From NCBI GenBank assembly GCA_037501455.1, contig CM074856.1, positions 15,273,001 through 15,337,000 of the forward strand: DNA of 64,000 bases, given 5' to 3'. Each line of letters opens with the position of its first letter. Within the stretch, counting starts at the first letter, position 1. Origin of the DNA: Lantana camara. Its lineage: Eukaryota > Streptophyta > Magnoliopsida > Lamiales > Verbenaceae. This document shows positions 31,970 through 42,120 of this stretch, piece after piece. Both the position numbers and the translations under genes were made by a program. Under the pieces are notes generated by a model. The model saw nothing but the letters and a program-made list of their open reading frames with translations. It did not search any database and was not told the DNA's origin.

Positions 31970-32150
31970 TATAATACACAGATACGAATATGACGACACG
32001 GATAAGACATGGTATGGATATGGTGACACATATTTTATTTTTTGAATTTTTCGCGTGAGGAGTGTCGGACACAGTGTTAAACACGAATACCAGATATAAC
32101 ACGACACAATAAAATAATATTTTTAAAAGTGTCCGTGCATCATAAGATAT
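31970..32150. repeat. Dispersed repeat, best-kept copy
   Basis: Key phrases in order: 'gatacgaatatgacgacac', 'ggatatggtgacacatattt', 'tttttcgcgtgaggagtgtc', 'ggacacagtgttaaacacga', 'acacgacacaataaaataat', 'tttttaaaagtgtccgtgca', 'catcata'. It has a partial inverted character (tgtcggaca) and no coding frame. Other copies have the same order, decayed to different degrees. Confidence 0.55.
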
Positions 32151-32589
32151 GGATATATATATTGCTCACTTCATCCTTATATATAAAACTAGTCTACTTG
32201 TATCGATTAAAATGGAATATTCCCTTATTTCTTTACAAAATAGAATTGCTGATCTCGGTAAACATTTCCTAAATAATTAAACCTGTTACATGTTAATCTC
32301 ACATTCCTATATATGGAAATGAAGAACTCAAATTGTTGTGACGTTGTGCCATTTTTATTCATAGAATAACTAGTATTAAAGCCTTATTAATAATGATATC
32401 ATAACAAAGGATTATGATAAAACGCTTGAAATAGAAATTAAGATATATTATTTTTTGTATTATTGGTTCTATATCTATATATTTGTGTCCGAACAGGTTG
32501 AACCACTCAGATATTAATTAAACTCTCTCTACTAATAGTAGTTATATTATGGAAATTAAACATATTTTTCATTTGATAAGACCATTCAC

Positions 32590-32710
32590 TCTAATGTACG
32601 AACACTTTTTAAAAATATAATTTTGTTGTGTCGAATATTTCTCATGCATGTGAGAAATTATATATATATAATCGTGTCGCGTTTGTATTGTCGTGTCCAT
32701 ATTGTCTTGA
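32590..32710. repeat. Dispersed repeat, partial copy at 32.6 kb
   Basis: 'gtacgaacactttttaaaaa' followed by 'ttttgttgtgtcgaat' and 'cgtgtcgcgtttgtattgtc' match the family in the opposite orientation to 31970-32150. Confidence 0.45.
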
Positions 32711-33329
32711 TCGACTTGAATTTGGCTCCATTAAAATCAATTTCCAACAAAATTTTGGGGTATGACAGGCAAAGAAATCAACAAAATTGGAGAATTTCTA
32801 ATATTTGTGTCTTTTTTTTTTGTGTATTGCAACTTTGGTGTACTTTTTTTTTATATTGTAATTTTGGTGTAATCATCTTTTTGAAAAACCGGAATTACTG
32901 TACACAAAAGACACCATGTTAGAAATTCACTAACAAAATTAGTACGTACACGTCTGTAATTCTTTACCAAAATTTAAATTGATTGATAAATTTTTTTTGC
33001 GATCACATTTCAATGGCGTAGAAATCAAATGTTGGAATTATGTTATTTATCATAAGTTTTGTATTAGTTTTGGAGGATACAATTATTATTGAATTATTAA
33101 AACTTTATACTTGAATGCTTCTACTCATCTCGAATCTTATGTAAATGAAATTATATATTTATTGATGATATTTATAATATTTATAGTAAGTATATACAAT
33201 ATATTCCCATATGCTAGCCAAAAAAACATATATACATATAATTAAATAGCCTGATATTTGTGTTTAAATTTATCCCGGACGACATAATGATCTCTCACAG
33301 AAAATTTCTAGGTGATGTAGATTATATTA

Positions 33330-33500
33330 TATAAATAAGTATTTATGATGCACGAATACTTTTAAAATATCATGTTATATTGTATCGTGTCGGACAATCG
33401 TGCTTGATACTCCTCAGGTGAAAATTTTTTAAAAAAATTTATTGTTGTATTTATATTATGTTGTGTCCATGTCATCAAATTCATATACATGCATCATAGA
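33330..33500. repeat. Dispersed repeat, copy at 33.4 kb
   Basis: 'gatgcacgaatacttttaaa', 'attgtatcgtgtcggacaat', 'gatactcctcaggtgaaaat' and 'ttgtgtccatgtcatcaaat' give the family order in the opposite orientation to 31970-32150. Confidence 0.55.
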
Positions 33501-33981
33501 TAAGTATACATATAGCTCCATGTATAAATATAAGATAATATATTCGATGGTATATTTTTTTATACGGGAATCATTAAATATTAACTATTTGTATATAAGA
33601 ACTATTATATATATGTATACATATATGAACGCATTTATTCACTTATGTTTGTATGAAGTCAAGATCATTAATCAATATATATAAATATCAAACAAAATAT
33701 TTATGTGCAAAGATTAAATTGAAAATTTTAATTATATATTTTTACCTGAAAATTGTTAAGAAAAGGTGACAGAGGTGGACAACAATGTCTTAGATCCTTC
33801 CATATGAGAAGAGAAAACTGAGAAGGAATCAAGTTGATGTTGGTAAAACATGATTTCATGACAATTGAATCTCTTTAATTAACTTGTCCCCCTCAATTAA
33901 CATCCAATTGTGTAACCGCACTTACATTTTGGTAAAGTCGCACTTACAATTAATTACAAATACCAACAAAGTCGCACTTAC

Positions 33982-34696
33982 TGTTGAGAAATCTGGGAAT
34001 GGATTCAGAATGACACGATTGATCTCTTTCCTTAAAGTGTTAATCACCCCTAACTTCTCTGAGTTTTACTAAATGTTGCAAACGATTTACTTTTAGGATA
34101 TATGTCAAGCTGGAAAAATTGAATTTTAGGCAATAGCAATTTGTCAGAAATTCAGGTGAGTTTTGCTGTATATTTTCAGGATAGGGGGAGACTATATATA
34201 GCTCTCAGGTGTTGGCCAAAATTAAAGTGGGAATTTGAATGGATTACTTTCAGGTGTAATGACTTGAAATTTAACCTATTAATTGCCCACTATTCAGCTG
34301 TTACCAACGGACTTATTGTTGCAGGTTCAGATGTATCTGGACAGTGGTTTGAGGTTTGAATTTGGACTGAGTTAAGCCAAATCTGGCTCAAAAAGAAAGG
34401 CTTTGGACTCGGAGGAGAGGCTTCAAGCTCCTAGCGACGGTGCGCATGTGCAAAGTACAAAGTGCACCATCAAACACCACAACCACCCAAGCCCGACCCA
34501 TATCCCCGGCCCATGCCCGAGCCCATGCGCGTGCGCGGTGTGACCTTGTGAGCCTATCAGTCCACTATTGAGTTCCACAATTTAATAACATACACAACAT
34601 TTTAATATATAAAGCCTGTATATTATTCTTCCGATGTGGGACAACCAATGCACAATTTTCCCAATAATTAATTATTAAATATCTATCAAGGCATAT
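33982..34696 (-). repeat. Copia 3' LTR, main part
   Basis: Matches 49857-50485 in the phrases 'ggattcagaatgacac', 'aaagtgttaatc', 'atgtcaagctgg', 'aattaaagtgggaatttg' and 'attattaaatatctatcaa'. It also has an extra segment at about 34340-34560 that the other LTR lacks. The last bases of this LTR lie beyond the gypsy insertion at 41496-41508. Confidence 0.8.
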
Positions 34697-35559
34697 TGAT
34701 GGGGTCAAAATACGCTTCGCCCACGTTTTGACACGTAGCGCCATCAGCAACTGACACGTGGCCCATCAATCCCCAAAACAGATCTCTTCTAAGCGTCATC
34801 CACCCTCGAGTGTTAAGATCCATGAGCGACACGTGTCGTCGTTGTCACGTGACGCGTGGGTGTCATAGCCGCTCACCAACGAGCGCTCCTTATACTACAA
34901 GGCAAGACCCAAGTTCACCAAGGGAGTCATCCTCGAGCGCTCACTCCCCTCGGATGGGCTCCCGCACGCAAGCAAACCAAGGGACCAAGCTCTCCCTCAT
35001 CTCACAGCCTTGGCCCGGATCTACCCTCGGGTCCGCTGGCCCATCAGGCTCATGGTTGAGACGAGTGCGCTCATAGCCCTCGCTACCAACCCAAAACGGC
35101 TCTCTGATACCCCGTACATGTCTGCGCACCTACCACTGTTGCCCGCACCACCTTTTGCACCAGCTTTTGCAGGAGATTCCTCCTAGGTTTCTCCTCATTG
35201 CACCACGTGTAAGGGCGACATTAGGGTAGGACCACACAGAGGCAAGTTACCAAAGGGTCCCTGACCCTCAACTATAAATACTGGACTTTATCTCCATCTC
35301 GGTAAGCAATCTCACTTACTGTTACTCCGCAATTACTGTGTTTCACCTCTTTCAAATCATCATCTGACTTGAGCATCGGAGAGCCAAACTGGGAATCACA
35401 CCCAGTTCCCCCAACTTGGCCTTCTGACCTTGCTTTGTTCTTGGTGTTTGTCCTAGCACGTTGAACACTTCATCTTTTCCGGCGAGTCCAATCTTGTTTC
35501 CCCACATCAAACAAATTCTAAAGTGATCGGAGTTTGGCACCCCAGATTCTTACCCATCA
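34697..35559 (+). repeat. Gypsy 5' LTR (863 bp)
   Basis: Begins TGATGGGG and ends ACCCATCA, with the primer-binding site three bases inside. The phrase 'ctataaatactgg' (about 35271-35283) could be the LTR TATA region. Its last 577 bp match 40919-41495. Confidence 0.9.
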
Positions 35560-35644
35560 TTTTTGGCGCCGTCTGTGGGAAGCCACTTCCAACCCTTTCT
35601 TCTTTTTGCTAGCTGAGAAACAAACACCACTTGCCTCTTAAATC

Positions 35645-37500
35645 ATGGTTGCTACCAGATCCGGTGCAGTGGGGGAAGGAGATGACCTTCTCCGCGATGC
35701 CAACATCAACACCCTTCCGCTGGCCGCGACTGGCGGAGCGCCGCCCGTTGGAGGAGCACCCCCCGGTCGGAGCCAGTCGTGCCCTTAACGGAGCTCACAC
35801 CTGAGCAGCCCTCCACCGTCGCAGTTAGAGGTTTTGGGCTTCCTACTCACCCAAACCTCCCAGAGTCAATGGCCTACCGCCCAAGTTAACCCAGGGGGGC
35901 ACCCCTACATGATGCCACCCCCTGGATACACGCTCACCCCTACCGTTATGATGCTAGCTATTCAGTCATACCACGCATGACAGATTCAGCTGTCGATGAT
36001 GGTGCCAAAGGAGATTGATGGGGTGGAGTTACCCCCCATGACCCCTCAGCAGCTACATGCTATTTATACACAGTGTGAGGTTCAGGCGGCCCAGAGTGCA
36101 TGGAAAAATTTACTTTCATGTATTTTCCCTCTGGGCAGGCCGCTCAGATCGCCCCTCCCTTGGGAGGATTGCAGGGACATCCGCTCATGGCGACACAAGC
36201 CGTCCTGAGGGCCCAGCCACCGCCTCCGCCTGCCAAAGAGAAGGAAGTCCCCGCGCGAGGAAGGGAAGAACGTCCTCAAGCTGACAAGGGCCAAGAGCCC
36301 ATAGAAAGGATCAATATTGACGAGGAAGCCCACTCCCAAGTATCGAAACGAGGGCCACAAGCCTCCCAACGAGGGAGCCAAGCAAGAAAGGAAGATCCCA
36401 ACCTCCTCGCTGTTGTACAAGACCAGCTGCAGGGGTTGCAGGAGATGGTGGGACAGCTCTCTCGAGCGCGGTCTCAAGTCCCCCATGCTGGGGACGAACG
36501 AGCCAATGCCAGAGATGCTCATCGCCACGCCCGCCAGCAGCAAGTCCCTCAACACTTGGAACAAGAGGAAAACTATGAGAGTTGCAACCCCCATCCGCTC
36601 GCGAGAGGTTCTCCCCTCGTAGAGGAAGCTCTAATGGCTCAAGCCGGCATGGGCAAAGTTCCTACCTCCATCAACCGTTACGATGGAACCGTTGACCCAA
36701 AGGAGCACCTGGATCATTTCCTGCATTTAATGCATTTGTACGAGCACTCCAGCCATCATTGGGCTAAGGTTTTTGTTACTTCCCTTGTGGGAATGGCTCA
36801 GGAGTGGTACAATCGGCTACCGCCCGGATTGATCCACTCATATAGCGAACTCACCAACGCTTTCCTCAATCACTTCAACTCATTGAAGGCACCTGTTACC
36901 GTACCCACCGCCCTGTACAACTTGATCCAAGGCGAGCACGAATCCCTTCGCTTCTTTTTTGCTCGTTTCAACAAGGAGGTGCTCTTGGTGGAGAGGCCCC
37001 CAATGGATTTTTTGATACATGTACTTTTCAAGACTTGCAATCACAAACAGTATGTGAGCAAGAAGTTTGCGGATTATATCGTGAAAAAGCGTCCCTCGTC
37101 CCTCATGGCCATGAGAGAGATATTTGATCCCTACTTCGCGCTCGAAAACATGTATAGGTTGAATGCTCCCAGGCATGCCGGGCCCCTTAAGATCGAGCAG
37201 GAGCGAGAAGAGCCTCATAGAGAGCGCTACAAATCACCGCCTCCCCCACGAAGGCTCGAGCGCGTTCCACTCAACTGGCCCAATTCAGAGGTTTGTACTT
37301 TGGCAGACAAAAAGCTCTTCAAGAGGCCCTAGAAGATGAAGGACACAGAGGCGCTAAGGCACTCGAACAAATATTGCGTCTTCCACAAATAAAAGGGGCA
37401 TGACACGGATGAATACCGCCAGTAGGAAGCTAAGATTCAAAGGCTCGTCGCGGGTGGACACTTAAAGGAATTTGTGAAGATGTTGGAACGCTATGATGAG
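35645..37500 (+). pseudogene. Gypsy gag with zinc knuckle (frame-broken)
   Basis: A likely start at 35645 (MVATRSGAVGEGDD) runs to a stop near 35785; the main gag frame is open at 36100-37332. The retrotransposon gag domain covers about 36640-37170 (INRYDGTVDPKEHLDHFLHL, then AQEWYNRLPPGLIHSY). After a stop near 37330 the zinc-knuckle region (KYCVFHK...GHDTDEYRQ, about 37367-37420) has two stops. It packs element RNA in intact relatives; here it is broken. Confidence 0.85.
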
Positions 37501-37784
37501 CGCTGCAATGAGCGGTCAAGGGACAGGAGAAGGAGCCCATCGCACTCGAGGAGACCTAGAGGGCGAAGCCATCCCGAGAACAGCGCTCGTGGCAAACAAA
37601 AGGTGCCAGAGCAGGAGAATGCCCCCTTTTCGGTCATCAATATGATCGCTGGAGGCTCATCCGGAGGAGATTCTAATGCTTCCCAAGCTAGTCTATGCTA
37701 TCAAAGAAACATGCGACTACCGCTCCAGGGAGAATGAAGTTGTTGGGTTTAGTGATAGGGACCTAGCGCACATTGTAACACCCC

Positions 37785-38180
37785 ATGGTTAGCCTAGACG
37801 TCCATAACCATGTTGTAAAGAGGGTTTTGGTTGATAGTGGAAGCTCCGTTAATGTTTTACCTTATACCACGTTCCAAAAGATGAATATTACCAACATCCC
37901 GCTCGAGCCCCTCAAAACAGCCTTCATTGGCTTCGGGGGCTCTGAGGTTGTCCCTCGAGGACAGATTCCCTTGGCCACCTCATTTGGACACGTCCTACAG
38001 CAAAAAATGCTTATGGTCACCTACGCGGTGGTGGAAATCGAAATCCCATACAACATCCTCACGCCCTCTTTGATTTCAAGGCAATCATTTTCACTTACCA
38101 TCAGAAAATCAAGTTCCTCACCCCCGATGGGGTTAGAGAAGTTCTGTGCAACGTCCGAGAGGCGTGGGAGTGCTATATGA
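37785..38180 (+). pseudogene. Gypsy aspartic protease region
   Basis: The frame contains VKRVLVDSGSSVNVLPY with the catalytic D-S-G at about residues 16-18, then the IGFGGSE flap region. It is followed by a degenerate linker up to the reverse transcriptase. In relatives it cuts the gag-pol polyprotein. Confidence 0.8.
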
Positions 38181-38628
38181 TATCCCTCAAGAAGCCCAAA
38201 GCAGAGAAAACATTCCAGATTAGGTCCACCAAGAAGTCTGTAGATTTCCCAAATTTGGACGAAGATGGCCTCGTGCTCAAAAAGGCCAAAATGAACAAAA
38301 AGAAAACAAGAGGAAAGATCCTGGCGCTGGGAGTAACCCCGAAGACGCCCTGCTCGGAGCGGTCGGGGAGTCCTCCTCGGAGGGAGAAGCGAATGAGGGT
38401 GAGCAAGAAATTGCCAATGACCGTCTGACTGGAAAGAAAAGGGCGCTCGAACTCCCCCGCCCTGAGGTACGGATCGAGCCCATAGAGAAATTTTTGACCA
38501 TTGAGTTGGAACCGGGGAACAAGGATAAAACCACTCAAATTGGGTCCAATCTCTCAGGACCCTCATTGATCATGATGATAGACTTCCTTAGAGAGAACAT
38601 TAGCGTTTTTGCATAGAAAGCGTCTGAT

Positions 38629-40918
38629 TTGAGCGGGATTGATCCAGGCTTGATAATCCACAGGCTCAATATGGACCCCGCTTTCAAACCAATCAAACAG
38701 AAGAAGAGGGATGTGCACAGTTTTCGAAAGAAGGTTATTAAAGAGGAAGTTAACAAGCTCCTAGAGGCCCAATACATTGAGCCCATACTATACCCGGAAT
38801 GGCTTTACAATGGGGTACTAGTGCCCAAGAGCGCTAACAAGTGGCGCATGTGCAACGATTTCACTGATCTCAACAAAGCCTGCCCCAAGGATCCCTACCC
38901 TTTACCCCGGATTGATCAGCTGGTGGATTCAACCGCGGGTTGTGAGTTAATGAGCATGATGGATGCTTTTCAGGGGTATTACCAAATCTTCATGGCCCCT
39001 GAGGACCGCCCCAAGACCTCATTTGTTGTGCACATGGGAGTGTATTGTTTTGTAGTCATGCCTTTTGGGCTCAAGAATGCAGGTGTCACGTATCAACGCC
39101 TCGTCAACCGGATGTTTGAGAAAGAAATAGGAGGGTCCATGGAGGTGTACATGGATGACATGATTGTCAAGAACGAGCTCCAAGGCTTGCATCTAGAGGA
39201 TCTCAAGCGCATATTTGCCATTTTGCGCCAGTACGGCATGAAGTTAAATCCCTCCAAGTGTACTTTCGGAGTACGAGGGGGAAAATTCTTGGGCTATATG
39301 GTTAGTCAACGTGGAATTGAAGCTAATCCTGAGAAGATCAAGGCCATCTTGGATATTCCATCCCCTCGCAACCTCAGGAAAGTGCAAGTGTTAGTGGGAA
39401 AGATAATCTCTTTGAACCGATTCATCTCCCGCTCAGCAGACAAGAATCTCCCTTTCTTCAAAATTCTACGCAACGCTAGAAATTTCTCTTGGACTGAAGA
39501 ATGTGAAAAGGCCTTGCAAGATATGAAAGCTTACCTTTCGAGCGCTCCCCTCCTGACAAAACCCGTGGTAGGTGAAAACTTATTCGTATACCTTTCCGTC
39601 TCCGCTGAGGCTACGAGCGCAGTTTTGGTAGCCGTGCATGAGCGCAAACATCTACCTGTCTATTACTTGAGTAAGACATTGCAAGGAGCTGAAAAGAAGT
39701 ATTTGGAAATCGAAAAGTTCGCTTTTGCCCTCATTAATGCATCAAGGAGGCTGAGGCCTTATTTCCAAGCGCACTCAATCACCGTCCTTACCGATCAACC
39801 TTTGAAGCAAGTCCTATCCAAGCCGGATGTCTCTGGGAGGTTGATAAAATGGGCCATTGAACTGAGCCAATTTGACCTAAGCTTCGAGCCTAGAACCGCC
39901 ATACAAGCTCAGGTAGTTGCGGATTTACTGGTTGAACGCTTTGGTTTAGAACCTACTGTTCCTGAAAACGATGGTCTCTAGGTCCTGCACACAGATGACT
40001 CCTCGACCTCTGAAGGGGGAGGAGCAGGGGTGACCCTCAGAGATCCCAATGGAGTTGAAATCGACTTTGCAATCACGTTGGATTTCCAAGTTACGAACAA
40101 CGAAGCAGAGTGCGAAGCTCTCATACAAGGGTTGAGAATCGCTTTTCAGAGCGGAGCTTCCAAGATCACAGCTTATGTTGATTCGCAATTGATTGCAAGC
40201 CAAATTGAAGGAACGTATGAGGCTCGAGAAGCCACCATGGTGCAATACTTGGAAAAAGCAAAAGAGATAATCGGGAAGTTCAAGGAATTTTATTTACTCC
40301 GAATCCCCCGAGCGGAGAATGAGCGTGCAGACGCTTTATCCAAATTCACTTCTGCCCTCGAGGGATCCTGTGAACATTCTATCACGTTTCTCAGAACGGA
40401 GGAACCACTAATTCAGAGGAAAGAGCCCGCCCGAGCGGTAGCTATGATTGATCCCACCGAGCCCTATTGGCTCGATGACATTATCAGATTCCTTAAAGAT
40501 GGTACTTGCCCGACCAACAAAGTGGAGGCACGGAAAATTCGGAACAAGGCCCCTCGTTTCTCTCTGGACTACGAGGGCAGACTCTTCAAGAAATCCTTCC
40601 AAGACCCACCAAAGAGATGTTTGAGGCCCTCGCAGGTCAAAGAGACCCTCGAGCACGTTCACAGAGGAAGTTGTGGGAATCATTCTGGGGGGCGCATTCT
40701 TGCCAAAAAGATACTGAGAAATGGATTTTACTGGCCCACAGTCCTCCAGGATTCCATAGCATTTTTCAGGAAATGCCTTAAGTGCCAATTTCACTCTAAT
40801 GTTCCCCAATTGCCAGCGGCTCAAATGATCCCCATAGACGTCTCGTGGCCTTTTGATCAGTGGGGTATTGACATTGTTGGCCCCCTGCCTATGGCGGTCG
40901 GACAGAAAAAGTTTGTCG
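38629..40918 (+). pseudogene. Gypsy reverse transcriptase, dual RNase H, truncated integrase
   Basis: 38629-39981 encodes reverse transcriptase (KWRMCNDFTDLNKACPKD near 38840; YMDDMIVK near 39149) and the first RNase H (VYYLSKTLQGAEKKY; LTDQPLKQVLSKPDVSGR). A stop at 39979-39981 separates it from a second, archaeal-type RNase H (VLHTDDSSTSEGGGAGV; NNEAECEALIQGLRIAF; ENERADALSKF). Then comes the integrase zinc-binding part (HRGSCGNHSGG...CLKCQ) and the start of the integrase core (DQWGIDIVGPLP). The frame then runs on into the 3' LTR because of the deletion at 40918. Confidence 0.9.
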
Positions 40919-41495
40919 AACCAAGCTCCCCTTCATCTCACAGCCTTGGCCCGGATCTACCCTCGGGTCCGCTGGCCCGTCAGGCTCATGGTTGAGACGA
41001 GTGCGCTCATAGCCCTCGCTACCAACCCAAAACGGCTCTCTGACACCCCGTACATGTCTGCACACCTACCACTGTTGCCCGCCCCACCTTTTGCACCAGT
41101 TTTTATAGGATATTTCTCCTAGGTTTCTCCTCATTGCACCACGTGTAAGGGCGACATTAGGGTAGGACCACATAGGGGCAAGTTACCAAAGGGTCCCTGA
41201 CCCTCAACTATAAATACTGGACTTCATCTCCATCTCGGTAAGCAATCTCACTTACTGTTACTCCGCAATTACTGTGTTTCACCTCTTTTAGATCATCATC
41301 TAACTTGAGCGTCGGAGAGCCAAACTGGGAATCACACCCAGTTCCCCCAGCTTGGCCTTCTGACCTTGCTTTGTTCTTGGTGTTTGTCCTAGCAGGTTGA
41401 ACCCTTCATCTTTTCCGGCGAGTCCAATCTTGTTTCCCCACATCAAACAAATTCTAAAGTGATCAGAGTTTGACACCTCAGATTCTTACCTATCA
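40919..41495 (+). repeat. Gypsy 3' LTR, truncated at its 5' side (577 bp)
   Basis: Aligns base for base in length with 34983-35559, with scattered substitutions (for example cccatcaggc against cccgtcaggc, and ttacccatca against ttacctatca). The missing first part was lost with the integrase. Confidence 0.9.
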
Positions 41496-41508
41496 CATAT
41501 ATACAATA
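41496..41508 (-). repeat. Remaining end of the copia 3' LTR
   Basis: CATAT (gypsy target duplication) followed by ATACAATA, which matches the end of the 5' LTR (ATATATACAACA at 50474-50485). Reading outward on minus, a purine tract GAGTGGGGGAT lies immediately inside. Confidence 0.7.
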
Positions 41509-42120
41509 ATCCCCCACTCGTTTAGAAAATTGTTCTTTTCCCAAACAAGTCACTGAAGAATTTGTCAAAGATCAAATGCCTAAAAGAAGGTGTGACGAAC
41601 ATTATACATTCCCTTAGTGTAAATAACTCAAGACTTCATCGAAGTTGACGGTGTCCGTAGATTGAACCTTAACTCCTTTGTGACGCAGTCGGACATGTGT
41701 TCTTTCTCCTATAGCAAGCACTCCGCTGCTTGGCGCTTATTAAGTCATACGTTATATCCCGTTTTATGAACCTCTAAGAGAGTAAACCACAACTCTCTAT
41801 AAGAAACGAATTCACTTCTAGTTCATATAGGCAAGATGTTTCTCGAGCACTTGTTGCAAATAGTGCGGCATTTTGTTAAGAGCAAAGCTCAACCTCATCA
41901 CGATGCAACCCATTTAGCTATCTTTTACTACATATGGGACCAATTGATAGCTCTAACCAAATTGTAACTTGTTTTCCCCTTTGAACCTATAACTAGTGGT
42001 TGCGTAAGTTATAGGTAGGGTTACCATCACTTTGGTTCGGGTGGTTTAAGTCCCATATTTCTAGTAGTTGAAGCTACTAAGTCTCTCGTCAGAGGCTTAG
42101 TAAATGGATCGGTCAAATTC
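41509..42120 (-). other. 3' internal stretch of the old copia element
   Basis: Between the purine tract and the RNase H remnant. No coding frame is recognisable; the sequence is presumably the element's 3' untranslated part and decayed end of pol. Confidence 0.5.

Larger units (their letters stand above)
28782..33976. other. AT-rich intergenic DNA with microsatellites and dispersed repeats
   Basis: No gene is seen in these 5.2 kb. Notable content: (ATT)n at 28782-28812, (TA)n at about 29102-29136, 29178-29202 and 31120-31152, an (ATTAA/GATTA)n run at about 29235-29275, a short tandem duplication at about 30886-30970 (unit near 42 bp, 'aatgtatgatgtttt'), and copies of the dispersed 150-180 bp repeat listed separately. 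Confidence 0.6.
34697..41495 (+). mobile_element. Ty3/gypsy retrotransposon, Tat-like, 3'-deleted
   Basis: Plus-strand element flanked by a perfect 5-bp duplication, CATAT (34692-34696 and 41496-41500). The 5' LTR is 34697-35559 (863 bp, TGATGGGG...ACCCATCA); just inside is the primer site TGGCGCCGTCTGTGGGA (about 35563). Order: gag, zinc knuckle, protease, reverse transcriptase, RNase H, a second RNase H, then integrase up to its early core, the layout of plant Tat-lineage gypsy elements, which carry two RNase H domains. At 40918/40919 the integrase frame jumps straight into the LTR: the 3' LTR keeps only its last 577 bp, exactly matching 34983-35559 in length. A deletion thus removed the rest of integrase and the first 286 bp of the 3' LTR. 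It lies inside the 3' LTR of the old copia element. Confidence 0.92.

Noticed and set aside
32623..32922. 99-codon plus frame
   Set aside because: Overlaps a dispersed repeat, has no family likeness and biased AT-driven composition.
36082..36594. 170-codon minus frame over gypsy gag
   Set aside because: Shadow of the plus-strand gag frame.
38021..38566. Minus frames over the gypsy protease-RT linker
   Set aside because: Shadows of the plus-strand element; no independent features.
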